DNA from: Syntrophomonadaceae bacterium
Lineage (GTDB): Bacteria; Bacillota; Ch66; Ch109
Length of the DNA stretch: 36,748 nucleotides
Reading direction: 5' to 3'
NCBI GenBank assembly: GCA_012519455.1
Contig: JAAYQE010000114.1
Span: 1-36,748 of the forward strand
The notes under the pieces were generated by a model. It saw only the letters and a program-made list of their open reading frames with translations, was not told where the DNA came from and searched no databases. Below are positions 1 to 9,200 of this stretch, one piece after another. A program made the position numbers and the translations under genes. Each line of letters starts with the position of its first letter. Position 1 is the stretch's first letter.

Positions 1-57
1 ACACTTAAATGACAACTACCTTAAGTCTTTTTAGTCATTTTTGCGAGGTGAATCGCC

Positions 58-594
58 ATTTTAGCAAGTTATCCAATCATCATTACTTATCTTTTCATCT
101 TTATAGCTCGGGTAACGGATATGTCTTTAGACGTAATCCGTATCTTAATGCTCATGCGTGGCCGGAAACTTGCTGCCGCCCTAATTGGTTTTGTTGAAGT
201 TTTTATCTTTATTTTAGCCCTTGGACAAGTACTTCAGGGAGGACTTAACGATATTTTTAAAGTAATTGCCTACGCAGGGGGATTTGCCGTGGGTAATTAC
301 GTAGGCAGTATTCTAGAAGAAAAAATGGCCATCGGGCACCTATCTTTAACCATGTATCCTACGGAAGATTATTTGCAAGAATTTATGGATCGATTTAGGG
401 AGGCTGGTTTTGGGGTAACCTGTATTCACGGACAGGGTCGTAGTGGAGAACGTACTTTTCTTTCGGTCCTCTTAACCCGAAAAGATCTGTACCGGGCTCT
501 TAATCTAATCAAAGAAATCGATCCCCAAACCTTTTACCACGTTTCCGATACCCGGCATATAAAGGGAGGCGTTTTTCCCCGTAAAAGTAAGTAA
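58..594 (+). CDS. UPF0316/DUF2179 family membrane protein, probable ATT start
   Basis: Predicted integral membrane protein of the YebE-like UPF0316 family (DUF5698 membrane part followed by a soluble DUF2179 domain); its biochemical role is unknown. The hydrophobic first half contains RGRKLAAALIGFVEVFIFIL and GGFAVGNYVGSILEEKMAIG, both typical of the family; the C-terminal half (about residues 85-170) is the DUF2179 fold. The first ATG in frame (121) would cut away most of the first transmembrane helix. The reading frame is open back to a TGA at 49-51, and the upstream codons translate as a helix (ITYLFIFIARVTDMSLDVIR) that aligns with the family N-terminus. A GAGGTGA ribosome site at 45-51 sits six bases before ATT at 58, so I place the start there (178 aa). 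A sequencing error or another start is possible. Confidence 0.75.
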   Translation: MLASYPIIITYLFIFIARVTDMSLDVIRILMLMRGRKLAAALIGFVEVFIFILALGQVLQGGLNDIFKVIAYAGGFAVGNYVGSILEEKMAIGHLSLTMYPTEDYLQEFMDRFREAGFGVTCIHGQGRSGERTFLSVLLTRKDLYRALNLIKEIDPQTFYHVSDTRHIKGGVFPRKSK

Positions 595-620
595 GCGTAA
601 TCGAATGGATTTTTAACTAG

Positions 621-648
621 AAAGATAAGGGCCTTCGCCCTTATCTTT
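621..648. terminator. Bidirectional intrinsic terminator between convergent genes
   Basis: A perfect 12-bp inverted repeat (621-632 with 637-648, loop CTTC) lies between the UPF0316 gene and the convergent acyl-CoA synthetase gene. Its A/T ends give a T-run in either direction. It reaches the first base of the synthetase stop codon at 648-650. Confidence 0.85.
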
Positions 649-2207
649 TAAAACGCTTCTCGTTTTCTACAATATTTCTCGCGCAACTTTGGTTTTTCAA
701 TCTTACCGGTCGGATTGCGCGGAACCCGGTCAAAGAAAACCTGCCGCGGCCGTTTATACCGTGGTAAAGCCTCGCAATATTCAAGCATCATGGCCTCGGT
801 AATCTCTTTTTGGAGCCGGGTCTCTACAATCGCTACTGGGATTTCTCCCAGACGTCGATCTGGCATCCCAATTACGGCGGCATCTTTAACCGCCTCATGA
901 GCACGAAGATAATCTTCAATTTCTACCGGAAAGATATTCTCTCCTCCGGAAATGACTACGTCCTTCTTACGGTCCACCAAGTAAATAAATCCGTCCTCAT
1001 CCTTCCGGGCCATATCCCCCGTATACAACCAACCTTTTTTTAGTACGCTACGCGTAGCTTCCGGGTTTTTATAATAGCCTTTCATTACTCCCGGGCCTCG
1101 GATAATCAATTCCCCTACTTTACCGTTGGGTACTGGTTGATTGTTATCATCTACAATCATGGCCTCCCAATTAAACCCAGGCCTGCCGATTGCCCCCACC
1201 TTATGTATGTTTTCTAGACCTAGATGAACACAACCTGGCCCCGTAGACTCACTCAAACCGTAATTAGTATCATACAAATGATGCGGGAAGTATTTCTTCC
1301 AGCGCTGCACCAAACTCGGAGGGACCGGCTGGGCCCCAATATGCATCAATCTCCACTGCTCCAGGTTATAGTCCGCAAGGTTTACTTCCCCACTTTCAAT
1401 CGCATCTAGGATATCCTGAGCCCATGGAACCAGCAACCATACAATCGTGGCTCTTTCTTCAGATACTGACTCCAGAATCCACCGAGGGCTTACGCCACGC
1501 AAGATAACCGCCTTAGAGCCGACAATTAAACTACCAAACCAATGCATTTTAGCCCCGGTGTGGTATAGTGGCGGAAGGCAAAGAAAATTGTCTTCGTGGT
1601 TCTGCAAGTGATGCCGATTTTCGGTTATACAAGCGGATACCAGGTTAGTATGCGTAAGAATGATTGGTTTCGGACTACCCGTAGTACCAGAACTAAAATA
1701 AAGGGCTGCATCTTCACAATCTTTAAGATTGATTCCTGGGTCTTCAGTCGAAAACTTAGCCAAAAATTCTGTATATATTTCTACTTTATCGGGACAGCCC
1801 TCGCCTACAAAAATATAGGTCTCCACACTAGGAAGTAGCGTCCGGATTTCCTCAATTCGATCCCGAAACTCAGGTCCATAAACGAGCACTTTGGCTTCTA
1901 CACTATCTATGCATTTTCTGATTTCCTCAGCCGTAAAACGAAAGTTTAACGGTACCGCCAGAGCCCCAGTCTTTAAAATCCCAAAATACACCGGTAACCA
2001 TTCCAGGCAATTCATTAAAAGAATTACTGCTCTCTCTCCCTTTTTAACCCCACGTGCCAACAACGCATTCGCCATTTGGTTGGCCTGATTTTCAAAGTCC
2101 CGCCAGGTAATTTCTCTGCGGCCTTCTACGGCTGGCTCACGCTCAATTAAAGCGATTTCATTGGGGTATACCCGCGCATTGCGGGATAACATTTCCGTTA
2201 TGGGCAT
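648..2207 (-). CDS. AMP-dependent acyl-CoA synthetase (fatty-acid/aryl-CoA ligase family)
   Basis: Activates a carboxylic acid to its CoA thioester through an acyl-adenylate, using ATP and CoA; cytoplasmic or membrane-associated. The 519-residue length is normal for the ANL superfamily. The phosphate-binding motif YFSSGTTGSPKP lies at about residues 170-181. The adenylate motifs TNYGLSESTGPG and LYTGDMARKDEDGFIYLVDRKKD follow, and the C-terminal catalytic lysine motif is PRNPTGKIEKPK. The substrate cannot be read from the sequence; medium- or long-chain fatty acids or aromatic acids are all possible. It stands alone, but the beta-oxidation operon at 11264-17203 would be a natural consumer of its product. 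ATG start with an AGGGGG element 11 bases upstream. Confidence 0.9.
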   Translation of the reverse strand: MPITEMLSRNARVYPNEIALIEREPAVEGRREITWRDFENQANQMANALLARGVKKGERAVILLMNCLEWLPVYFGILKTGALAVPLNFRFTAEEIRKCIDSVEAKVLVYGPEFRDRIEEIRTLLPSVETYIFVGEGCPDKVEIYTEFLAKFSTEDPGINLKDCEDAALYFSSGTTGSPKPIILTHTNLVSACITENRHHLQNHEDNFLCLPPLYHTGAKMHWFGSLIVGSKAVILRGVSPRWILESVSEERATIVWLLVPWAQDILDAIESGEVNLADYNLEQWRLMHIGAQPVPPSLVQRWKKYFPHHLYDTNYGLSESTGPGCVHLGLENIHKVGAIGRPGFNWEAMIVDDNNQPVPNGKVGELIIRGPGVMKGYYKNPEATRSVLKKGWLYTGDMARKDEDGFIYLVDRKKDVVISGGENIFPVEIEDYLRAHEAVKDAAVIGMPDRRLGEIPVAIVETRLQKEITEAMMLEYCEALPRYKRPRQVFFDRVPRNPTGKIEKPKLREKYCRKREAF

Positions 2208-2342
2208 AAAAAAAGATAACCCCCTGTCACAATCGACTTTCTTTAAACCTTTAATATAATAATTGATCTTTTATATCGATAAAACCCACGTTCAATTATT
2301 TTTCTACATAATGTCCTGTTTTCCTGCCTACATTTAATGAAT

Positions 2343-2364
2343 ATTATACCTGATTCACCGAATC
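2343..2364 (-). promoter_or_regulatory. Candidate promoter -10 with adjacent palindrome upstream of acyl-CoA synthetase
   Basis: On the minus strand a perfect TATAAT (2343-2348) lies about 140 bases upstream of the synthetase start. Just upstream, inside the expected spacer, is the palindrome GATTCACCGAATC (2352-2364), which could be an operator. No convincing -35 is visible, so this is tentative. The rest of 2208-2409 holds nothing recognisable. Confidence 0.3.
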
Positions 2365-2409
2365 TTTGTTGCTAAAAAAATTATCGTGGCCGGTCTAGAT
2401 TCGGATACC

Positions 2410-3861
2410 TTATAGAATCGGGGATAAAAGACGAAAAAAACCCTCCTTTATACGGTTAGACAAAGGTCGATAAGCATAAGTCTCCCCAGTGATTTCTACA
2501 CAATAATCAAGGTCGCGTAGGAACTGTTCTTCTAGTTGACCGCTGACTTTTTGATCATAAATAAACGCATTTATTTCAAAATTAAGGTTAAAACTCCTAA
2601 TATCAAAATTAGCGGTCCCCACCGAACTGGCAAAACCATCCGTTAAAATGAACTTGCTATGCAGAAAACCCCGTTTATACATATAACAGCGTACTCCGGC
2701 TTCTAGTAGTTCTCCTAGATAGGAAAGAGAAGCCCAGTAGACATAGAAGTGATCCGGTTTGTATGGGATAACAATTCGTACGTCCACTCCGGACAGGGCC
2801 GCGATTTTTAAGGCATCCAGCAGACTACTATCAGGAATAAAATAAGGCGTCTGAATGTAGATGTTGTGACGGGCTTTATCGATAAGTTTAAGATAGCCAT
2901 ATTTAATAGCGGCATATTTCAAGTCCGGCCCACTGAATACGATTTGTACGGCGGTGGACCCTTCTTCTCGGCGCATAGGGAAATACTTATCTTTTTCCGG
3001 CAAGGAAGCTTGAGTGGCAAAACGCCAATCCAGTAAAAATCTTAATTGTAAAGTGTCAATCGCACTGCCTCTAATCTTTACATGCGTATCCCGCCAAAAG
3101 CCAAACCGGCGAGAAAGCCCCCGGTATTCATCGCCAATATTAAATCCCCCTACGTAAGCCTCCTGGCCATCAATAATACAAATTTTACGATGGTTACGAA
3201 AGTTTATTCTAAAGTTCAAATAGGGTAAAAATGGAGGGAAAAAAACCGCAGTTTGTCCCCCGGCCTGTTGAAGTTGCTTAAAAAATCGGCGGGGTAACCT
3301 TATACAACCCATCCCATCATAGAGTAATTTTACGTCTACTCCTTGCTTTGCTTTTTCCGTCAGAACCTCCATCATAAGCTGACCCAAAGAATCATTGCGA
3401 ATTATGAAATATTCCATATGGATAAAGTCCTTAGCCTCTTTCAGGCTGACCAACATTTGTTCAAATAAGTCGGGACCATTGTCAAAAACCTCCACCTTAT
3501 TGTCCTGGGTTAAAAGGGAATAGCTGTTGAGCAGATGCATGTGAATAAGGTCCTGGTAATCACCGGTACGGGGATCATTGAACTCTAGCCGATTTTCATG
3601 CAGACAGACATCTTGTCGAGCCAGTAAGGGAAGAATCCTCTGCTCCTCTTCTTCTTTAAGATGAAAACGCCTTTCACGGCGTAAATTTTGTCCCAAAAAA
3701 ATATAGAGTAAAAAACCTAGTACCGGCATGAAGACTAACAGGAGAATCCAGGTCAAGGTAGCGGTTGGATTACGTCGTTCAAAAACTACTACCACCAGAA
3801 CCAAAATCAGGTTAAAGAGAAATATAATTTCCCCTAATTTCCATATAACTTCTGTATTCAA
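2410..3861 (-). CDS. cls: Cardiolipin synthase (phospholipase D family)
   Basis: Condenses two phosphatidylglycerol molecules to cardiolipin and glycerol at the cytoplasmic membrane. Two N-terminal transmembrane helices (about residues 10-28 and 35-57) are followed by two phospholipase D domains. Each domain carries an HKD motif: HRKICIID starting near residue 224, and HSKFILTDG near residue 400, followed by GTANFDIRSF. The 483-residue length matches Bacillus/Clostridium Cls proteins. The start codon appears to be TTG, supported by AGGGGG six bases upstream. It is transcribed alone and divergent from the radical SAM gene; the 255-bp divergent spacer is AT-rich, without a promoter I would defend. 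Confidence 0.92.
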   Translation of the reverse strand: MNTEVIWKLGEIIFLFNLILVLVVVVFERRNPTATLTWILLLVFMPVLGFLLYIFLGQNLRRERRFHLKEEEEQRILPLLARQDVCLHENRLEFNDPRTGDYQDLIHMHLLNSYSLLTQDNKVEVFDNGPDLFEQMLVSLKEAKDFIHMEYFIIRNDSLGQLMMEVLTEKAKQGVDVKLLYDGMGCIRLPRRFFKQLQQAGGQTAVFFPPFLPYLNFRINFRNHRKICIIDGQEAYVGGFNIGDEYRGLSRRFGFWRDTHVKIRGSAIDTLQLRFLLDWRFATQASLPEKDKYFPMRREEGSTAVQIVFSGPDLKYAAIKYGYLKLIDKARHNIYIQTPYFIPDSSLLDALKIAALSGVDVRIVIPYKPDHFYVYWASLSYLGELLEAGVRCYMYKRGFLHSKFILTDGFASSVGTANFDIRSFNLNFEINAFIYDQKVSGQLEEQFLRDLDYCVEITGETYAYRPLSNRIKEGFFRLLSPIL

Positions 3862-4116
3862 TGTAATCCCCCTATAACGTCGTAGTCAACCTAAATATTA
3901 CCTTCTACAGGTTAGAATAAACATAATTTTATTTCCACATACGTCCATATAATACCTTCTAAACACTTCGTTACCAGGAGATTTAGGTATCCCTTGGTCA
4001 AAACCTGTAAAAATAGCAATAATATATATAATACTACTTTTATAAAGGCCTTAAATAGGCTGTTAATAAAATTACCTAGGACGGTTACTCAATGACCGCA
4101 ATTAAGGAGATACAAT

Positions 4117-5013
4117 ATGAACTACCTAACCTTACATCGTACTGGTGACTTAGGTCACCAGGTTACTCAATTAAAGGAACTTCTTAACCCATGTACTTTG
4201 TGTCCCCGTGAATGCGGCGCCAATCGTCTTAATGGCGAACGGGGGGCATGTGGCGCCGGCAAGGAAGCCGAAATATCTGGTTACGGACCCCATTTCGGCG
4301 AAGAAGCTCCACTCGTTGGTAGAGGAGGGTCCGGCACAATATTCTTCGCCTTCTGCAGTCTTCGCTGTGTCTTTTGCCAGAACTACGAAATCAGCCGGGG
4401 CATGGACAAGTACGAAATAACATCAGAAGAACTAGCTCACATCATGCTTAGACTGCAGCAGCAGGGTTGTGCGAACATCAACCTGGTCACTCCAACCCAT
4501 TATGTGCCCCAGATACTGGAAGCATTGCAGGTGGCCTGCGACCTGGGGTTACACTTACCCTTGGTCTATAACTGCAGCGGCTACGAGAAGCTGGATCTAC
4601 TACGCCAGTTGGAAGGGAGCATTGATATCTATCTGCCGGACATCAAATATGCTGACGCTAAAATTGCTCGCAAGTACTCTCGAATTAGCGATTACCCCCG
4701 TACCGCCCAAGCGGCTCTAAAAGAAATGCATCGCCAAGTAGGAGATCTAGTTCTTGACCAGAACGGAGTAGCTAAACGAGGCCTGCTGATTCGTCACCTG
4801 GTTATGCCCGAAGGCCTGGCCGGCACCGCCAGTCTGATGCGTTTTATTGCCGAGGAAATCTCCCTTACTAGCTGGATCAACATTATGCAACAGTATCACC
4901 CTACTTACCTGGCCTACCGATACCCGGAAATATCCCGGCGAATAACGACCAAAGAATTCAAAGACGCTCGAGAAGTAGCCCGAAAAGCCAGTGCAAAATT
5001 CCATCTGTTGTAG
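4117..5013 (+). CDS. PflX-like radical SAM protein (COG1313)
   Basis: Member of the PflX-type branch of radical SAM enzymes, often annotated as pyruvate-formate-lyase-activating-like; the substrate is not established. The radical SAM cluster motif CxxxCxxC is seen as CSLRCVFC (Cys80, Cys84, Cys87). A second, N-terminal cysteine set (Cys26, Cys29, Cys33, with Cys45 in GACG) is characteristic of COG1313 and could bind an extra iron-sulfur cluster. The 298-residue length is usual. The start is supported by AAGGAGA about eight bases upstream. The downstream hydrolase follows after about 70 bases and is probably co-transcribed. No pyruvate formate-lyase gene is visible nearby, so a formate-lyase role has no local support. 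Confidence 0.85.
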   Translation: MNYLTLHRTGDLGHQVTQLKELLNPCTLCPRECGANRLNGERGACGAGKEAEISGYGPHFGEEAPLVGRGGSGTIFFAFCSLRCVFCQNYEISRGMDKYEITSEELAHIMLRLQQQGCANINLVTPTHYVPQILEALQVACDLGLHLPLVYNCSGYEKLDLLRQLEGSIDIYLPDIKYADAKIARKYSRISDYPRTAQAALKEMHRQVGDLVLDQNGVAKRGLLIRHLVMPEGLAGTASLMRFIAEEISLTSWINIMQQYHPTYLAYRYPEISRRITTKEFKDAREVARKASAKFHLL

Positions 5014-5021
5014 TAAGGGAG

Positions 5022-5081
5022 ATGAACATGTTAAAATGTGGATACAGAAGTTTCTTCATAGTATTGAGATACAGGAGGTAA
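5022..5081 (+). CDS. Possible 19-codon small ORF between radical SAM and hydrolase genes
   Basis: A short frame (MNMLKCGYRSFFIVLRYRR) begins eight bases after the radical SAM stop codon, with GGGAG just upstream. Its last codons AGG AGG TAA form the ribosome binding site of the following hydrolase gene. This could couple translation of the hydrolase to that of the peptide, or be coincidence. Too short to judge by composition. Confidence 0.25.
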   Translation: MNMLKCGYRSFFIVLRYRR

Positions 5082-5085
5082 AACG

Positions 5086-5883
5086 ATGATAATTAGGCCC
5101 GAGTACGTCAAGTTGGACCAGCAACCCCGGTTGGCTGATTATCTGTTATTTCCCCGTACGGATCATACCCCGCCCCCACCGGGAGCCTTTGATCGGTTAA
5201 TACCCATAAAAACTGAAAAAGGATTGGAGATTCAGGTGGCTTGCCGCTTTTTCCCTGACCAGGCAAATTGGCCCTGGATTCTCTATTTTCATGGTAATGG
5301 AGAAGTTGCCGCTGATTATAACTACTTCTACCGGAGTTACCACGCCCGTAAGATTAACCTAGTGGTAGCTGACTACCGGGGTTATGGGATGAGCAGCGGT
5401 CAGACTACCTTTCAATCCCTGGCCCAGGATGCACATGACGTATACCGGACCGTACGAGAGGAATTAGTGCAGCGTAATTATTCTTCAGCCTTATGGGTGA
5501 TGGGGCGCTCTTTAGGCAGCATGCCCGCCCTGGAACTAGCGTTTCACTATCCGAAAGAACTTAGGGGACTCATTATTGAAAGCGGGTTCGCCAGCGTAAC
5601 TCGCCTAGCCCGGCAATGGGGGCTCCCTGTCGACTTGTCAGCTCTACTGCCCCTGGAAGAGCAGTGCCTAGACATGATACGCGCCATTACCCTGCCGGCT
5701 CTGGTGATGCATGGGGAACTAGATCATCTAGTTTTCCCTGAGGAGGGTCGTCTAGTCTATGACACCTTGGGCAGTAGTAAAAAACGCTTACTTCTTCTTT
5801 CCGGGGCTAATCATAACGATATTATGCTGGTTAATCCGGAACTGTATTTTAAGGCCCTTGAGGAATTCGTACAGCGTACTTAA
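5086..5883 (+). CDS. Alpha/beta hydrolase (COG1073-like serine hydrolase)
   Basis: Predicted cytoplasmic serine hydrolase with esterase-like fold; the substrate is unknown. The oxyanion segment FHGNGE is at about residues 68-73. The nucleophile elbow GRSLGS places the catalytic serine near residue 142, a likely acid is in HGELDHLVF (about 219), and the histidine is in GANHND (about 245). The order and spacing fit COG1073 proteins of about 250-270 residues. There is no signal peptide or membrane segment. AGGAGG precedes the ATG by seven bases. Likely second cistron after the radical SAM gene. Confidence 0.87.
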   Translation: MIIRPEYVKLDQQPRLADYLLFPRTDHTPPPPGAFDRLIPIKTEKGLEIQVACRFFPDQANWPWILYFHGNGEVAADYNYFYRSYHARKINLVVADYRGYGMSSGQTTFQSLAQDAHDVYRTVREELVQRNYSSALWVMGRSLGSMPALELAFHYPKELRGLIIESGFASVTRLARQWGLPVDLSALLPLEEQCLDMIRAITLPALVMHGELDHLVFPEEGRLVYDTLGSSKKRLLLLSGANHNDIMLVNPELYFKALEEFVQRT

Positions 5884-5947
5884 CCGGACCGATTCATTCT
5901 ATTACGTAATACGTGATAAATTTCTAAAAAAATCTATTTTAAACCCC

Positions 5948-5976
5948 TTTACACATGAACGATAGCCTACTATAAT
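5948..5976 (+). promoter_or_regulatory. Near-consensus sigma-A promoter of the orphan small RNA
   Basis: TTTACA (5948-5953), a 17-base spacer, then TATAAT (5971-5976). Transcription is predicted to begin about 5983, exactly where the paired small-RNA sequence starts. No coding frame follows, which fits a dedicated RNA-gene promoter. Confidence 0.8.
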
Positions 5977-5982
5977 AAGGTT

Positions 5983-6185
5983 AGGGGAACGCCAATACCA
6001 GTAGTTTTTTGAGACTTAGGTTTATGGATTTCGGTTTTACTTCCGCGATAGGCTGTTTGTCGGGTTTAGGTTGAAGGAAGTTTACTCTCGAAAGTACGAA
6101 TGGAAAGTGGGTTCCCAACTTTACGATTGCTAAATAATATTACAAGTGTTTTTCGGGTAACGACGTTGCTTGGCGTTCCCCGCAA
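5983..6185 (+). ncRNA. Orphan structured small RNA of about 200 nt; possible 6S RNA
   Basis: Lies in the 355-base space between the hydrolase and sbcC, where no coding frame is convincing. A strong promoter ends just upstream and an intrinsic terminator follows. The ends of the predicted transcript pair perfectly over 12 bp: GGGGAACGCCAA (5984-5995) with TTGGCGTTCCCC (6170-6181). Just inside, TACC (5996-5999) can pair with GGTA (6156-6159). Internal hairpins include 6039-6044 with 6076-6081 and a stem around 6105-6121. Size, own promoter, long closing helix and rod-like interior are what a Firmicute 6S RNA (RNA polymerase regulator) shows, but I recognise no diagnostic primary motif. The conserved motifs of SRP RNA, RNase P RNA and tmRNA were looked for and not found. 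Confidence 0.7.
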
Positions 6186-6187
6186 GT

Positions 6188-6219
6188 AAACCCAGGGATA
6201 AAACCCTGGGTTTTTAATT
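6188..6219 (+). terminator. Intrinsic terminator of the small RNA
   Basis: Perfect 10-bp stem AAACCCAGGG (6188-6197) with CCCTGGGTTT (6204-6213), six-base loop, followed by TTTTTAATTTT on the plus strand. It also sits at the 3' end of the convergent sbcC gene. Confidence 0.88.
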
Positions 6220-6238
6220 TTAATTTAAAATTCACACC

Positions 6239-9200
6239 TTAAATCCGCTGGCAACCGGGGCCACTGATAATGCTCCGACCGCTGGTTTCGGGGATAACCT
6301 GTATCTGGGTACTGATCCGTTCCTTGAGGGCCGCCACATGGGAAATCACGCCGATGAGTTTTCCATCCTGTTGTAGTCCTGCTAGGGTGTCTAAGGCCGT
6401 ATCCAGCGCATCTTCGTCGAGAGTTCCGAAACCCTCGTCTAAGAAAAGGGAATCCACGCGAACGTTTCGACTGGCCATTTGTGACAGTCCGAGAGCCAGG
6501 GCTAAGCTAACAATAAAACTTTCCCCTCCGGACAGGTTCTTAGTGGAACGGATCTCTCCTGCCTGGTAATTGTCAATAACGTTTAGATCCAGGGGCTGGG
6601 TATGGTCACGTAACAGTAGATACCGATCGGTCATTTTTTGTAGCCGACGATTAGCGTGGGCGACCATCATCTCAAAAGTCAAGCCTTGGGCGAAATTCCG
6701 GTACTTCTTCCCATCCGCGGAACCGATAAGTTCATGTAACATATCCCAGCGGGTACACTCTTTTTTCTGTAGCTCGATATCAGCCAGACGTTGCTGCTGT
6801 TTAATCCGCAGGTCTTCATTGTTATCCAGGTCTCGTTTGATCGCGCCTATTTCCTGCTGTGTTTCTTTCAAACTAGATTCATAGGCCGCTAATTTCTGCT
6901 GTACGGTATCGTAAGGCTCATCCGTAATCGCCTTCTTGCGCTCTGCCTGCAGGGTTGTGTGCTTGTCCTGGCGCCGGGTTTGAAGCTCGGTTTTTTCCTG
7001 GTTTAGGGCGTTAACCTTTTCCGTCAGCTGATCTCGTTCTTCTTCAGCTAGACAGGACGTACAGTATGCGTCCTCATCCTCGAAACCGGCCCGCTTTAGA
7101 TGAGCCGTTAATTCCTGTTCGGCCCGAGACAAGACCTCGGTCCGGCGCTGTATAGAATCGTTCAGGGAATCGATTCGGACCTTTATATAATTCACTTCCC
7201 GCTCAATTTTATCATGGTCCATCTGGGCTTGCTCCAGCTCCTTCTCGGCTCTTTCCACCTCATCCGCGCGCTGCTTTTCCTCTATGTCCGGGTTTTTATC
7301 CCCGTAGAGAACGAAGCGTTCTCGGCGCAGGACCTCAAGTTGGCTTCGCCATTCAGCTTGTTCCTGTTGTCTGGCCTCCAGCTCCTCGTCTAGTTTATCC
7401 CGTAACACGCGTTGTTTCTCCAACTCAAGCTTGAGGTCCGTGATATTTTTTTCATGATCACTTTTCTCGATTAGTTTTGTTTGCCACTGACCGCAGCGTT
7501 GGGTAAAATGCCCTAGCAAGCTATTTAGTTTCTCGGGTAGATCATTAATTCCATATATGGCAACTTCTTTAAGGACTTCCCGACGTGCATCAGCGAACTG
7601 TTCTTTTAGGGCTGCGTACTCCTTATCTAACCGATCATAATCACGTTCAGCAAATTCGCGTTTATGCTCCGCATTCTGTAAGGCCTTATCCGCCTCAGCA
7701 TAGGCTTTACGGGCTTTCTCCAACGCTTGTAAAAGTACTTTCTCTTTTTTCGCCTTCTGTTCAACTTCCATGATATGACTAGCGCCTTCTATGATTCTGC
7801 TTTGTACAATAGCCTTTTCATTGGCTACCTTAGCTAAGCGCTCGCCCGGGCTAGCCGTAATTTGTAACTTAAGCCATACCTCGGCGCTGCGTTTCTCTTC
7901 GGCCTCCAACAAAGCTTTCTGCTTTTCAACGTCTTCACCATTCTGCTCGAGATCCCTGGTCGTTGTCGCCTCATGGATCTTCAGCTTAGCCAGCAACTCC
8001 GATATATCCTTTAATTCTTTTTTCGCACTTTGCAGTGCAGCTTCGGCTTCGTCTAAAACTGGAAGATTCCCCTTGGCGTACGGGTGCTCGATGGCGCCAC
8101 ACAGGGGGCACGGCTGGCCGTCTTCCAAACGCGCTCGTTCTGCCTCCAGGTCCCGAATGCGGTTCAGCAATGCCACCCGGGTTTCTAGATGTTCGACTTC
8201 ACGTTCCTGGTCGGTCTTCCTTTCGGTGTAAAAATTAATTTCGCCGACCAAACGCAACTGTTCCTTAACTAATGCATGCCTACGCGTTTTCAGCTCATCC
8301 AGGTTTTGCCTAGTCACGTGGATCCGCTCCAGCGTTTGTTCGGTTACTTCCAGCAAGCCTTTACGCTCCTTCAAAGCATCTAGCTGGTCACGCCAAGCGC
8401 TCAATTCCTGTCCCTTGAGTAAATCCATAATCTCCATATCTAAGTGCTGATATTCCTGCTCTAATTGGGTCAGTTCAGCCTGGGACTTTTTGTAGGCCAA
8501 GGTCAATTCTGCACTAGCGGCAGTGGACAAAGTCTTGATTCTAGAGGCGTCAGCTAACTTCTTATCTGCTGCAGTACATTGGGTATCAAGAGAATGCAGC
8601 GTGTCAAACATTTTGTTTAGCACCTTGAGATTAGTGACCAACCCGGCATCGACCGCATTTTGCCCCAAGTACAACTCGACTTCGCTCAATGCAGCTTGCG
8701 CTGCTTTTAGCGCTTCCTCCCTTTCCCCGATATGTTTGCAGCATTCCTGGTGCTGATGCTTGAGCAACTCAATAAGTTCCGCCAATTTTTCAATTCGCTG
8801 AAGTTTATCGGCTATGCGGAAATCTATTTCCCGGACTTGTTTAATCGTTTCCGCTTCAAGATTCTGCGTAACCCGAGCTTGTTTCTGTTGATCCACCGCA
8901 GTCTGCCAAGTTTGGAGCGCCTCGGCTTGAGCAGTTTCCCAACCAGGAAGGTGCTTACGGGCTTTGACTAACTCCTCCCTCTCTTGATTCTGCTGATTAC
9001 GTAACTCCGAAACCCGTATGTAATCACCTTCCACTACTATCGCTTTACGAGCCCGGTTCAATCGCTCCAAATCTGGCTGAAACGCTTCTTGCCGTTCCTC
9101 GAAGTGCTGCCACTGCTCCTCCAGAACCGCTATTTCTTTTTCCAGTGCCGTAATCCCCTCCAACCAGCCCCGTGCCTTTCGCAGCCACTCGCATTGTTTT

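Noticed and set aside
5983-6185. SRP RNA, RNase P RNA or tmRNA as identity of the orphan small RNA
   Set aside because: The SRP GGTCCGGAAGGAAGCAGC loop, the RNase P GAGGAAAGTCC block and a tmRNA tag/tRNA-like acceptor are not present; GAAGGAAG at 6073-6080 is only a partial resemblance.
7791-8231. Long plus-strand open frames opposite sbcC (for example 146 codons here and 131 codons at 9332-9727)
   Set aside because: They lie antisense to a well-supported gene with Walker and zinc-hook motifs, have low-complexity serine/arginine-rich translations and no plausible ribosome site.
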